Of a DNA stretch of 64,000 nt, positions 26,482 through 34,964 are shown one piece after another. Where the stretch lies: contig NZ_LXSL01000025.1 in the NCBI RefSeq assembly GCF_001648355.1, forward strand, positions 1 to 64,000. Reading direction: 5' to 3'. The stretch is from Eikenella longinqua (lineage in GTDB: Bacteria > Pseudomonadota > Gammaproteobacteria > Burkholderiales > Neisseriaceae). Within the stretch, counting starts at the first letter, position 1. Every line of letters starts with the position of its first letter. The notes beneath the pieces are model-generated. The model worked only from the letters and a program-made list of their open reading frames with translations, did not search any database and was not told the DNA's origin. The position numbers and the translations under genes were made by a program.

Positions 26482-26991
26482 ATGCCCCTACTCGACAGCT
26501 TCACCGTAGACCACACCAAAATGCACGCCCCCGCCGTGCGCGTGGCCAAAAACATGCGCACCCCCAAAGGCGACGACATCACCGTGTTCGACCTGCGCTT
26601 CTGCGTGCCCAACCAAGAAATCCTGCCAGAAAAAGGCATCCACACGCTGGAACACCTATTTGCCGGCTTCATGCGCAATCATCTGAACGGCGCAAATGTG
26701 GAAATCATCGACATCTCCCCCATGGGCTGCCGCACCGGCTTCTACATGAGCGTGATCGGCACCCCCAGCGAAGAAGCCGTGGCCGCCGCCTGGCAGGCCG
26801 CCATGCAGGATATTTTAAACGTGCAAAGCCAGAGCCAAATCCCCGAGCTGAACGAATACCAATGCGGCACCTACCGCATGCACTCCCTCGAAGAAGCCCA
26901 AGACATCGCCCGCCATATCCTCTCCCGCAAAATCGGCATCAACAAAAACGCCGAGCTTGCCCTGAGCGAAGACATCCTCGGCAAACTCTAA
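26482..26991 (+). CDS. luxS: S-ribosylhomocysteine lyase
   Basis: Cleaves S-ribosylhomocysteine to homocysteine and the AI-2 precursor DPD; part of the activated methyl cycle. 169 aa. The metal ligands are seen as HTLEH (H54, H58) and C128 in YQCGTYRMHS; the catalytic Cys lies in MGCRTGF (C83). AAAGGAA precedes the ATG. An extended -10 (TGGTATGAT at about 26437-26445) with TTCAAG 16 bases before it is a plausible promoter. Confidence 0.97.
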   Translation: MPLLDSFTVDHTKMHAPAVRVAKNMRTPKGDDITVFDLRFCVPNQEILPEKGIHTLEHLFAGFMRNHLNGANVEIIDISPMGCRTGFYMSVIGTPSEEAVAAAWQAAMQDILNVQSQSQIPELNEYQCGTYRMHSLEEAQDIARHILSRKIGINKNAELALSEDILGKL

Positions 26992-27004
26992 GCCCCAAAC
27001 CAAA

Positions 27005-27036
27005 AGGCTACCTGAAAACCATTTTTCAGGTAGCCT
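27005..27036. terminator. Inverted DUS pair after luxS
   Basis: AGGCTACCTGAAAA and TTTTTCAGGTAGCCT flank a 4-base centre, directly after luxS and before the S4-domain gene. Likely luxS terminator. Confidence 0.75.
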
Positions 27037-27071
27037 CTATCGCCCGCCACACCAAATATTTGACACGAGCT

Positions 27072-27287
27072 ATGCAAACTTTCTCCCTCAACGGCCACGA
27101 ACACATCGCCCTGTGCGACCTGCTCAAACTCACCGGCCTGGCCGATAGCGGCGGCCAAGCCAAAGCCTGGATCGCCGAAGGCCGCATCCGCCGCAACGGC
27201 ACGCCCGAAACCCGCAAAACCGCCAAAATCCGCGCCGGCGAAATCATCGAGCTGGACGATGGCAGCGCGATTGAAGTACAGGAATAA
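27072..27287 (+). CDS. S4-domain RNA-binding protein (YbcJ-like)
   Basis: 71 aa made up almost entirely of one S4 domain: LCDLLKLTGLADSGGQAKAW, then EGRIRRNGTPETRKTAKI. Length and sequence fit the YbcJ/YaaA group of single-domain S4 proteins, which bind RNA but have no settled role. The ATG at 27072 is chosen although the frame is open upstream; the upstream part overlaps luxS. An inverted DUS pair follows at 27315-27339. Confidence 0.85.
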   Translation: MQTFSLNGHEHIALCDLLKLTGLADSGGQAKAWIAEGRIRRNGTPETRKTAKIRAGEIIELDDGSAIEVQE

Positions 27288-27314
27288 AACCGCCGGATAC
27301 CGCAGCAAATGAAA

Positions 27315-27339
27315 AGGCTACCTGAAATTCAGGTAGCCT
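27315..27339. terminator. Compact inverted DUS pair
   Basis: AGGCTACCTGAA and TTCAGGTAGCCT separated by a single A, then TTTATC. Lies between the S4-domain gene and potI (convergent), so it can serve both. Confidence 0.75.
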
Positions 27340-27393
27340 TTATCGCAGGCAATCCGCTAATCAATCAAACGATTCCTGAGGATTGCAAGCCAA

Positions 27394-28389
27394 TCATTCC
27401 CGCGAAGCCTCGTCTGCTGCCGGAGAATCCTCCGCATCCTCCGTTTCCGCCTCTTCCTGCGCGGCCTCTTCGGCTTCGATCAGCACGGAGGGCGGCGGGG
27501 TAGCAGCCGCTGCGGCGGCTTCGCGCGCCTGTTTGTAGGCCAGGGCGGCTTCGCGGTCGCGTTTGTTCACACGGCGCATCATCAGATAGTTGCCCACAAT
27601 CACCAGCGTGCCGATGATGGCGATCAGCAGGGTGGCGAGCACGTTCATCTGCGGGTTCACGCCGCGTTTCACTTTGGCGAAAATCAGCTGCGGCAGGGTG
27701 GTGTATTCGGGGCCGCTGAGGAAGGAGGTGATCACCAAATCGTCCATGGAAAGGGTCATGGCCAGCAGGAAGCCGGAGGCGATGGCGGGGGCGATCAGCG
27801 GCAGGGTGATCACCCAGAAAACCTTCCACGGCTTGGCGCCCAAATCCTGCGCGGCTTCTTCCAGCGATTGGTCGAGCTCGTTTAAGCGGGTGCGGATCAC
27901 CACGGTTACATAGGCCATGCACAGCGTGGCGTGGCCGAGCCAGATGGTGAACCAGCCGCGCTCGAATTGCAGCCAGCTGAAGCTGGAGCCGCGCAGCAGC
28001 GCCTGCACCTGCAAAATCAGCATCACCAGCGAAATACCGGTGATGATGTCGGGCATCACCATCGGGGCAGACACCATGCCGGTGAAGAGCGTGCTGCCGC
28101 GAAAGCGCTTGATGCGCGCCAGCGCGTAGGCGGCCATGGTGCCGAGCACCACGGCGGCGGCGGCGGAAATCAGGGCGATGCGGATGGAAAGCCAGGTGGC
28201 TTCCAGGATTTCGCTGTTGTTCAGCAGCGCGCCGTACCATTTGGTGGAGAAGCCACCCCACACGGTAACCAGCTCAGAGCGGTTGAAGGAGTACACCACC
28301 AACACCACGAGCGGAATATAGAGGAAGCCCAGGCCCAGCAGCAGGCAGCCGCGCAAAAACCAGGCAGACCATGAAGATTTTCTAGCCAC
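27394..28389 (-). CDS. potI: Polyamine ABC transporter permease (PotI/PotC-like), GTG start
   Basis: 331 aa, six membrane helices, with the permease EAA-type loop (LEEAAQDLGAKPWKVFWVITLPLIAPA). It pairs with the PotH-like permease encoded upstream. The start is GTG at 28389 with AGGAG six bases before it; the gene overlaps the end of potH by 8 bases. An unusual C-terminal tail of about 45 residues is rich in Ala, Glu and Pro (AAAAAATPPPSVLIEAEEAA in part) and is absent from the standard permease. The substrate, putrescine or spermidine, is inferred from family only. Confidence 0.9.
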   Translation of the reverse strand: MARKSSWSAWFLRGCLLLGLGFLYIPLVVLVVYSFNRSELVTVWGGFSTKWYGALLNNSEILEATWLSIRIALISAAAAVVLGTMAAYALARIKRFRGSTLFTGMVSAPMVMPDIITGISLVMLILQVQALLRGSSFSWLQFERGWFTIWLGHATLCMAYVTVVIRTRLNELDQSLEEAAQDLGAKPWKVFWVITLPLIAPAIASGFLLAMTLSMDDLVITSFLSGPEYTTLPQLIFAKVKRGVNPQMNVLATLLIAIIGTLVIVGNYLMMRRVNKRDREAALAYKQAREAAAAAATPPPSVLIEAEEAAQEEAETEDAEDSPAADEASRE

Positions 28390-29356
28390 GGCGTGCTCCT
28401 TCCAGTTGTTTGGTTTCGTGGCGGTGGAACAGGCCGATGGGCACCACCAAAAGCAACACCATCACCACGGCCATGGCCGAAGCCAGCGGCCAGTCGTTTT
28501 GCGTGAAGAAGGCCTGCCACAGGGCTTTGCCGATCATCAAATGCTCGGGCCCGCCCACCAAATCGGGAATCACGAATTCGCCCACCGCCGGAATAAACAC
28601 CAGCATCGAGCCGGCGATGATGCCGCTTTTGGAGAGCGGCAGAGTGATGGAGAAAAACGATTTTACCGGCCCCGCGCCCAAATCGGCCGAGGCTTCGAGC
28701 AGGCGGCCGTCCAGCTTCAAGAGCTGGGTGTAGAGCGGCAGCACCATGAAGGGCAGGTAGGTATAGACCATCACGATATTGAGCGAAAAGCTGTTGTAAA
28801 ACATATCCAGAGGCTCGTTAATCCAGCCCCAGCGCAGGAGCAGGTTGTTGATGATGCCGTTTTGCGACAGCAGCCCCATCCAGGCATACACGCGCAAGAG
28901 CAGCGAAGTCCAAAACGGCAGCATGATGGCCAAGAGCAGCGGGTTGCGCCATTTTTCACGGCTGCGCGAGATGGCGTAGGCGATGGGGTAGCCGGCCAAG
29001 AGACAGATCAGCGTGGTGGTGAGCGCGGTTTTGATGGAGAGCAGGTAGATGTGCACATACAGGTTGCTGCCGGATTTATCGGCAAAGGGGTTGAGCCCGA
29101 GCCACAGCGACGACCAGAAATTGTCGAAAATGCCGGTGTAGTTCAGGTAGCTCAGGGAAATGTTCACACGGCCGGCCGCCTCGTCCACGGTGTAGAGCGG
29201 GGTGTAGGGCGGAATCGACGTGGCCTGCTCGGCCAGGCTGATTTTCAGCACGAAGAAGAAGGGGATCAGAAACAAAACCAGCAGCCACAGGTAGGGAACG
29301 GCAATCACCCATCCCTGCCCCGGCCGCAGCCTGTCTTTCAACGCCTGCCATTTCAT
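28382..29356 (-). CDS. potH: Polyamine ABC transporter permease (PotH/PotB-like)
   Basis: 324-aa inner-membrane permease with six helices and the loop LEASADLGAGPVKSFFSITL. It forms the heterodimeric channel with PotI. It comes after the ATPase gene in the transcript; an inverted DUS pair (about 29358-29434) lies between them and might lower downstream expression. DUS bases also supply the GAGG before its ATG. Confidence 0.9.
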   Translation of the reverse strand: MKWQALKDRLRPGQGWVIAVPYLWLLVLFLIPFFFVLKISLAEQATSIPPYTPLYTVDEAAGRVNISLSYLNYTGIFDNFWSSLWLGLNPFADKSGSNLYVHIYLLSIKTALTTTLICLLAGYPIAYAISRSREKWRNPLLLAIMLPFWTSLLLRVYAWMGLLSQNGIINNLLLRWGWINEPLDMFYNSFSLNIVMVYTYLPFMVLPLYTQLLKLDGRLLEASADLGAGPVKSFFSITLPLSKSGIIAGSMLVFIPAVGEFVIPDLVGGPEHLMIGKALWQAFFTQNDWPLASAMAVVMVLLLVVPIGLFHRHETKQLEGARRG

Positions 29357-29434
29357 TTTTCAGGTAGCCTCTTTCATATTCGGCTGCCGGCAAATTTGCC
29401 TGCTGCAGCCATGCTTGTATTTTTCAGGTAGCCT

Positions 29435-30562
29435 TTAGCGGGTGAGCGGCACGGGCTGGTTGGCCGGCCAGCTCAGATACACGGTTTCGTCCCATGTGGG
29501 CGGCTCGAGGTTGGCCAGATACCAGTAAGACGACAACACTTGGCTTTTCACCATGCGCCCGCTGGGCAGCTGCACATGATAGATGCCGAAGCTGCCCAAA
29601 TAGGCGATTTCCTTCACTGTACCGATGGTCCAGTTGTGCTCGCCCAGGTTGGCGGGCTTTTCTTTGTGCATATTGATGTCTTCGGGGCGGATGCTCACCC
29701 ACATGGTTTGCTCTTCCGGCCCGGCCACGCTGTGGTCGATGAGGATATTCTGCGCCAGCTCAGGGCAGTCGATTTCGGCGTGGTCGGCTTCGTCGGCCAC
29801 CAGCTGGCCTTCGAAAATGTTGGTTTCGCCGATAAATTCGGCGGTGAAGCGGCTGTTGGGGAAGTCGTACACTTCGCGCGGGGTGCCCACCTGTTGCAGA
29901 TGCCCTTCCGACATGATGGCGATGCGGGTGGCCATGGTCATGGCTTCTTCCTGGTCGTGCGTTACCATGATGCAGGTTACGCCCACTTTCTCTAGCGTAT
30001 TCACCAATTCGAGCTGGGTTTGCTGGCGCAGGTTTTTATCCAGCGCGCCCAAGGGCTCGTCTAGGAGCAGGAGTTTGGGCTGCTTGGCCAGGGCGCGCGC
30101 CAAAGCGATGCGCTGCTGCTGGCCGCCGGAGAGCTGGTGCGGCTTGCGCTTGGCGTATTTGCTCATCTGCACCAGGCGCAGCATTTCTTCCACGCGCTCG
30201 GCAATCTGGTCTTTGGGCATTTTGTCCTGCTTCAGGCCGAAGGCGATATTTTGCTCTACGGTCATGTGCGGAAACAGGGCGTAGCTTTGAAACATCATAT
30301 TGATGGGGCGGTCGTACGGCGGCAGGCGGGTGATGTCTTGGCCGTCCAAAATAATCTTGCCCTGATCGGGGGTTTCCATGCCGGCGAGCATGCGCAGCAG
30401 GGTGGATTTGCCCGAGCCGGAGCTGCCCAAGAGGGCGAAGATTTCGTGGCGGTCGATATCCAAATCGATATGGTCCACCGCATAGTTTTCGCCGTAGGTT
30501 TTCACCACGTCTTTAATTTGCAGGTAGGGCTTGGTTTGGGGGGGCGTGTATTTTTCAGACAT
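29435..30562 (-). CDS. potG: Polyamine ABC transporter ATPase (PotG-like)
   Basis: 375-aa ATPase energising the permeases. Walker A GSSGSGKST is at residues 46-54, the signature is LSGGQQQRIALARAL, and Walker B is LLLLDEPLGALD; a C-terminal TOBE-type regulatory part follows. The segment DRPINMMFQSYALFPHMTVE matches PotG closely. The ATG at 30562 (MSEKYTPPQ) is preferred over in-frame starts upstream, with GGAG 10 bases before it. No gene for the periplasmic binding protein is in the window. Confidence 0.92.
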   Translation of the reverse strand: MSEKYTPPQTKPYLQIKDVVKTYGENYAVDHIDLDIDRHEIFALLGSSGSGKSTLLRMLAGMETPDQGKIILDGQDITRLPPYDRPINMMFQSYALFPHMTVEQNIAFGLKQDKMPKDQIAERVEEMLRLVQMSKYAKRKPHQLSGGQQQRIALARALAKQPKLLLLDEPLGALDKNLRQQTQLELVNTLEKVGVTCIMVTHDQEEAMTMATRIAIMSEGHLQQVGTPREVYDFPNSRFTAEFIGETNIFEGQLVADEADHAEIDCPELAQNILIDHSVAGPEEQTMWVSIRPEDINMHKEKPANLGEHNWTIGTVKEIAYLGSFGIYHVQLPSGRMVKSQVLSSYWYLANLEPPTWDETVYLSWPANQPVPLTR

Positions 30563-30775
30563 GGGCGAAAAGCTCCGCATCGGTGCCTGCCGTTTGGTGT
30601 GGCGGCGGGCAGGGTTCAAGTTTAAAGCCGGTTGGATTCAAACACGCGGCGCGGCGGCGACGCCATGCCTTTTCAATCAACCGGCTATACGACAATATTT
30701 TGTGAGGCGTGATTGTAGGATAGCAGGCAGGCGGGGGCAACGAAAAAAAACGTCAGGCCGCATTTTTACCTAGCA

Positions 30776-30920
30776 TGAGACCTTGGCAAAACCTCAGATT
30801 TGAGCGCAGTTCAAAGCGATAGCATCGCGGAATGCACAGACATAACATATAGTTAGGCAAGCATTCGAGAAGCGCATCGCGAAGAAATGCGCCAAAGATG
30901 AGGATTTTGCCAATGTCTCA
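30776..30920. mobile_element. 145-base MITE-like element with IS-type ends
   Basis: The left end TGAGACCTTGGCAAAACCTCA and the complement of the right end, TGAGACATTGGCAAAATCC, match over about 20 bases. There is no open frame inside. The ends resemble GAGACCTTTGCAAAA, which I recall as the terminal sequence of neisserial IS5-family elements such as IS1106. No clear target duplication. It fills most of the gap 30563-31031; the rest has a DUS pair at about 30970-31032. Confidence 0.65.
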
Positions 30921-31031
30921 ACTTAACAGATAAGTGTTGCCCGCAGGCAATTTTCTTGCCAGCACAAGAGGCTACCTGAAAACAGTTTGCCAGATTTTAG
31001 CTTTGCTGAAGCCGATGCTTTTCAGGTAGCC

Positions 31032-31445
31032 TCACACATAGCGCATCACATATTTCAACCAGCGTATCAGCGCCGCCACCAGCAGGCCGATCAGTGCACC
31101 GACCAAAGCCTGCCGCCAGCCGAAGCCGATCAACAGCGCGCACACCAGGCCGCCCACCGCGCCACAAAGGTATTGATCACGCCGCTTGAAACCGAAGACG
31201 GGCTCCGGGTCGGCCAAATCTTCTTCGATAAACCAAAGCGCCAGCAGCGTGCCGATGCCCAGACCGACGCCGATCACGGACGGCCAGGGCGCAGCGGTGC
31301 GGCCGAGCAGCTTGTCTAAAATCAAGCCGCCGGCATACAGCAACCCGCACAGCGCGGCAAACGCCAACACAAACACACGGCCGGCCGCCTCGCTGCCGCC
31401 GAACCAATCCCAAAAGCGGTGGCTGAATTTACCGAAGAATTTCAT
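31032..31445 (-). CDS. Hypothetical membrane protein
   Basis: 137 aa with four hydrophobic segments (about residues 22-45, 53-72, 90-105 and 108-130). It begins MKFFGKFSHRFWDWFGGSEA. No family recognised. It stands alone between a DUS pair and a copy of the dispersed hairpin repeat. The C-terminus is basic (RWLKYVMRYV). Confidence 0.65.
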   Translation of the reverse strand: MKFFGKFSHRFWDWFGGSEAAGRVFVLAFAALCGLLYAGGLILDKLLGRTAAPWPSVIGVGLGIGTLLALWFIEEDLADPEPVFGFKRRDQYLCGAVGGLVCALLIGFGWRQALVGALIGLLVAALIRWLKYVMRYV

Positions 31446-31474
31446 GCTGCTGCCCTCTGTTTGGATGCGGTGAA

Positions 31475-31553
31475 AGGCTACCTGAAAGCGTGAGCTTCAA
31501 CGAAGTGGACCGATGTCTTGGCGCAGCCAAGGCTGAGTTTCTACAAAGTAAAA
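31475..31553 (+). repeat. Dispersed DUS-linked hairpin repeat, copy 4
   Basis: Very close to copy 1: DUS, GCGTGAGCTTCAACGAAGTG, central CTTGGCGCAGCCAAG, then GAGTTTCTACAAAGTAAAA with two changes in the last arm. The region to 31712 also holds an inverted DUS pair (about 31638-31678). Confidence 0.8.
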
Positions 31554-31712
31554 CCGATACCTTGCGGAGCCAGGCGGAATTTTTGCGAAGCTAAAAACGA
31601 GGCGGGCTGCTTTTGGCCGGCTTCATCCGCCCGATATTTTTCAGGTAGCCTGCAACCGGCTTCGAGGCTACCTGAAAAATTTACCGCCATTCGGCCAATG
31701 CGGGCGGGCGTA

Positions 31713-32120
31713 TCAACGCAGTTTCTGCAAAAACGGATTAAACGCGATTTCCCACAAAAAGCCGTCGGGGTCGGCGAGATAGCCGCTGTATCCGCCCCAA
31801 AACACTTTCTGTGGGGCTTTGATAATGTTCGCATTTTTGGCGGCAAACCCGGCAAACAGCGCGTCCACTTCGGCTTCGCTGGCCACATTGTGCGCCAAGG
31901 CAAAACGCGGGAAGCCGCTGCCCTGCGCCGGCACCTGCGCGTCTTGCGCCAAGGCTTCCCGGCCGAACAGGGCGAGCAGCAGCGCGCCGCCTGTTTGGAA
32001 AAACGCGATGTTTTCGTTGCTCTGTTCCGTTTCCTGCCAGCCGAACACGTCGCGGTAGAAGCGGCGCGATTCGGCCAGGTCGGCCACGCCGAGCGTGATG
32101 TAGTTGATGTGTTGCTGCAT
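31713..32120 (-). CDS. VOC (glyoxalase/bleomycin-resistance fold) protein
   Basis: 135 aa. It begins MQQHINYITLGVADLAESRR, with the first betaalphabeta half and the typical FYRDVFGW; the second half ends GYLADPDGFLWEIAFNP. The family includes glyoxalases, dioxygenases and antibiotic-binding proteins; the exact activity cannot be assigned. Of two near ATGs, the one at 32120 has AAGGA at 7 bases and is chosen. Confidence 0.85.
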   Translation of the reverse strand: MQQHINYITLGVADLAESRRFYRDVFGWQETEQSNENIAFFQTGGALLLALFGREALAQDAQVPAQGSGFPRFALAHNVASEAEVDALFAGFAAKNANIIKAPQKVFWGGYSGYLADPDGFLWEIAFNPFLQKLR

Positions 32121-32217
32121 ATCCATTTCCTTTAATTTGGAGGCTTTGAGGCTACCTGCAAACCTAAGCCGCAACAAAGGTATTTTGCCAACCTACAAAA
32201 TGCAGGCTGCTTTTATA

Positions 32218-33004
32218 TTTTCAGACGGCCTTTGGCGGCAGGTATTTCCCCGCTTCGCGCAGGCTCAGTTTGGCCATTTCGTGCCCGTGGCGGCCGATAA
32301 AGCCTTGCACCCATGCAGGGTTGGTTTTGCTGTAATCGCGCAATGCCCAGCCGATGGCTTTGTTGATGAAAAATTCTTTCTGCCCCAGATTGTTGCAGAT
32401 GCTTTTTTCCAGCAGCGCGGTGTCGGTGTGTTGTTTGCGGAGCAGTTGGTGGTCGATGGCGACGCGGCGCAGCCAGATGTTGTCGTCCGTGCTCCATGCC
32501 AACAGAACGGCATTGACTTCGGGGTGGTGCAGGGCAATGCCGCCGACAATGCGGTCGAGTACGTCCGAGCTGTCCCACCATGATTTTTCGGTAATCAGCG
32601 TCTGCAAACGCGGGATGTCCTGCGGGGTCAGGTATTGCTGCATTTTTTTCAGGTATTCGAGCGCGGCGTATTGCAGTTCGCGGTGCGGGTCGTCCCAGCA
32701 GCGGCGCACGAAATCCCAATCGGGCGGCTGTTTGGCGGCCTCTTTGAAAAACGGGCGGCACAGGCGGGCAAGCTCGGGTTTGCCGATGCCCAAATAGGCA
32801 AAGCGGTGTTTCATGTAGGCCTGCATCGGCGTGGCGCGTTCGGGGTCGGCGTGTTGTTGCAGGACGGCAAGCAGGGCGGGGTAATCCATAGGATTTCCTT
32901 GTCTTGGGAACGGGCGGGGTTGGGGCGGTTTGAGGGGTTTTGATGTTGGATGCAGGCTGCTTTATAAGGTTTCAGACGGCCTTCCAGACGGCATTCAGGC
33001 TACC
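32218..33004. repeat. Foreign-dialect DUS flanks around the AlkD-like gene
   Basis: TTCAGACGGCCT occurs just after the gene (about 32220-32231) and again before it (about 32970-32981), followed by a partial AGACGGCAT. This is the complement of AGGCCGTCTGAA, which I recall as the dialect of other Neisseria species, not that of the rest of this window. The right flank then changes directly to the local AGGCTACCTGAA at about 32997-33008. Confidence 0.8.
32221..32889 (-). CDS. DNA alkylation repair protein (AlkD-like)
   Basis: 222 aa, all-helical, with HEAT-like repeats. WDDPHRELQYAALEYLKK, TEKSWWDSSDVLDRI and FFINKAIGWALRDYSKTNP match the AlkC/AlkD glycosylase family, which removes positively charged alkylated bases. 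W and D residues of the active-site face (SWWDSSD) are present. The gene lies between DUS copies of a different dialect, which suggests it was acquired from another member of the family. Confidence 0.88.
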   Translation of the reverse strand: MDYPALLAVLQQHADPERATPMQAYMKHRFAYLGIGKPELARLCRPFFKEAAKQPPDWDFVRRCWDDPHRELQYAALEYLKKMQQYLTPQDIPRLQTLITEKSWWDSSDVLDRIVGGIALHHPEVNAVLLAWSTDDNIWLRRVAIDHQLLRKQHTDTALLEKSICNNLGQKEFFINKAIGWALRDYSKTNPAWVQGFIGRHGHEMAKLSLREAGKYLPPKAV

Positions 33005-33011
33005 TGAAACC

Positions 33012-34922
33012 TCACCCCGCGCCGCCCTGTTTCGCCTCCAACGCTTCCCACCGTTCCAATTTCTCCAACAGCAGCATTTCAATCTCTTCCGCCCGCGCTT
33101 GCAGGCTGCCTGCCTTTTCATAATCCTTAAAGATTTCCGGGTCGGAAAGCTGCGCGTTCAAATCCGCCTGTTCGGCTTCCAGCGCGGCGATTTCGTCGGG
33201 CAGGGCGGCGAGTTCGCGCTGTTCTTTGTACGACAGTTTCACGCTGCGGTTGGCTTTGGTTTTTTCTTTTTCAGGCAGCCTTTCGGGCTTGGCGGCGGGG
33301 GCGGAGGCAGCCTGCACTTTCTCTTCGCGCGCCTTCGCGTCGATGTAGTCCTGATAGCCGCCGATGTATTCTTTCAGGCTGCCGTTTCCTTCAAATACAA
33401 TGGATTGCGTAATCACATTGTCCAAAAACATACGGTCGTGGCTGACGAGGAACACCGTGCCGGCGTAATCGCGCAGCAGTTCTTCCAACAGCTCCTGCGT
33501 GTCGATGTCCAAATCGTTGGTCGGCTCGTCCAGCACCAGAATGTTGGCGGGGCGGGTGAACAGTTTGGCCAGCAGCAGACGGTTGCGCTCGCCGCCGGAG
33601 AGCGACGACACAGGGCTTTGCGCGCGGGCGGGGTGGAACAAAAAGTCTTCCAAATAGCCCATCACATGCCGCTTTTTGCCGCCGATTTCCACATAATCGT
33701 TGCCCTGTCCGAGCGTGTAGAACACCGTGTCGTTTTCGTTCAGCGCGCTGCGGAACTGGTCGAAATACGCCACTTCCTGCTTGCTGCCGAGGCGGATTTT
33801 GCCGCCGGTAGGCGCGAGTTCGCCCAAAATCAGCTTTAAAAACGTGGTTTTGCCGATGCCGTTCGCGCCGATGAGTCCAATCTTGTCGCCGCGCTGAATC
33901 ACGGCGGAAAAATCGTTCATAATCATCTTGTTGCCATACGCAAACGAAGCGTGTTCCAGTTCGGCGACGATTTTGCCGCTTTTCTCGCCCGAATCCAGCT
34001 TAAACGATACCTGCCCCTGCCGTTCGCGCCGCGCCGCACGCTGTTTCCGCAATTCTTCCAAACGCTTAACCCGCCCTTCGTTGCGTGTGCGCCGCGCCTC
34101 GATGCCCTTGCGAATCCACGCCTCTTCCTGCGCGTGGAATTTGTCGAACAGGCGGTTGTGCTCGGCTTCCACGGCCAGTTCCTGCGCCTTTTTCTCGCTG
34201 TATTTGGCGAAACTGCCGTCATACGAACGCAGCACGCCCCTGTCCAATTCCACAATGCGGGTGGCGATATTGTCCAAAAAACGGCGGTCGTGGGTGATGA
34301 CGATGAGGCTACCTGAAAAGTTTTTCAGCAGGTTTTCCAGCCACAAAATCGCGTCAATATCCAAATGGTTGGTCGGCTCGTCCAGCAGCAGGATGTCGGG
34401 CTTCTGCACCCACGCCTGCGCCAGCGCGACGCGTTTTTTCTGCCCGCCGGACAAATTGTCGATTTTCTCGTTTTCAGGCAGCCCCAGCTCGCTCACGGTT
34501 TGGCTGATGAGCGCGTCGAACTGCCAGCCGTCTTGTGCTTCGATTTGGTTTTGCAGCTCATTCAACTCTTTGATTAAATTATCGTCCTGCCCGTTTTCCA
34601 GCGCGCGGCCGATTTCGTGGTAACGCCGCAGCACGTCGCGCAGGCTGCCCAGCCCTTCGGACACAATATCGAACACACTGGCCGCGCCGTCAAAAAAGCT
34701 CTCCTGCGGCACATACACGGTTTTCAGCCCGTTTTGCAGGATGAGCTGGCCGTCATCAGGCTTCTGCACGCCCGCCAAAATTTTCAGCAGGCTGGATTTG
34801 CCCGCGCCGTTGCGCCCGATGAGCCCGACTTTTTCGCCGGCTGCAAGTTGGAAGGAGGCTTTGTCGAGCAGCGGCACATGGCCGACGGCGAAGGAAAGGT
34901 TTTCGGCTTGGAGGATGGTCAT
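33012..34922 (-). CDS. ABC-F family ATPase (Uup-like)
   Basis: 636 aa with two ABC domains: Walker A GRNGAGKSS at residues 36-44 and GANGIGKTT near 345; signatures LSGGQKKRVALAQAW and LSGGERNRLLLAKLF. No membrane helices. A linker between domains and a C-terminal coiled coil resemble Uup, which acts on ribosomes or branched DNA. It carries the complement of AGGCTGCCTGAA at 33270-33281 and a near-copy at 34473, besides a local DUS at 34306-34317, so its DNA is mosaic. Confidence 0.9.
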   Translation of the reverse strand: MTILQAENLSFAVGHVPLLDKASFQLAAGEKVGLIGRNGAGKSSLLKILAGVQKPDDGQLILQNGLKTVYVPQESFFDGAASVFDIVSEGLGSLRDVLRRYHEIGRALENGQDDNLIKELNELQNQIEAQDGWQFDALISQTVSELGLPENEKIDNLSGGQKKRVALAQAWVQKPDILLLDEPTNHLDIDAILWLENLLKNFSGSLIVITHDRRFLDNIATRIVELDRGVLRSYDGSFAKYSEKKAQELAVEAEHNRLFDKFHAQEEAWIRKGIEARRTRNEGRVKRLEELRKQRAARRERQGQVSFKLDSGEKSGKIVAELEHASFAYGNKMIMNDFSAVIQRGDKIGLIGANGIGKTTFLKLILGELAPTGGKIRLGSKQEVAYFDQFRSALNENDTVFYTLGQGNDYVEIGGKKRHVMGYLEDFLFHPARAQSPVSSLSGGERNRLLLAKLFTRPANILVLDEPTNDLDIDTQELLEELLRDYAGTVFLVSHDRMFLDNVITQSIVFEGNGSLKEYIGGYQDYIDAKAREEKVQAASAPAAKPERLPEKEKTKANRSVKLSYKEQRELAALPDEIAALEAEQADLNAQLSDPEIFKDYEKAGSLQARAEEIEMLLLEKLERWEALEAKQGGAG

Positions 34923-34964
34923 GGGATTCCTTGTGTTTGGTGGTTTCAGGCTACCTGAAAATAT

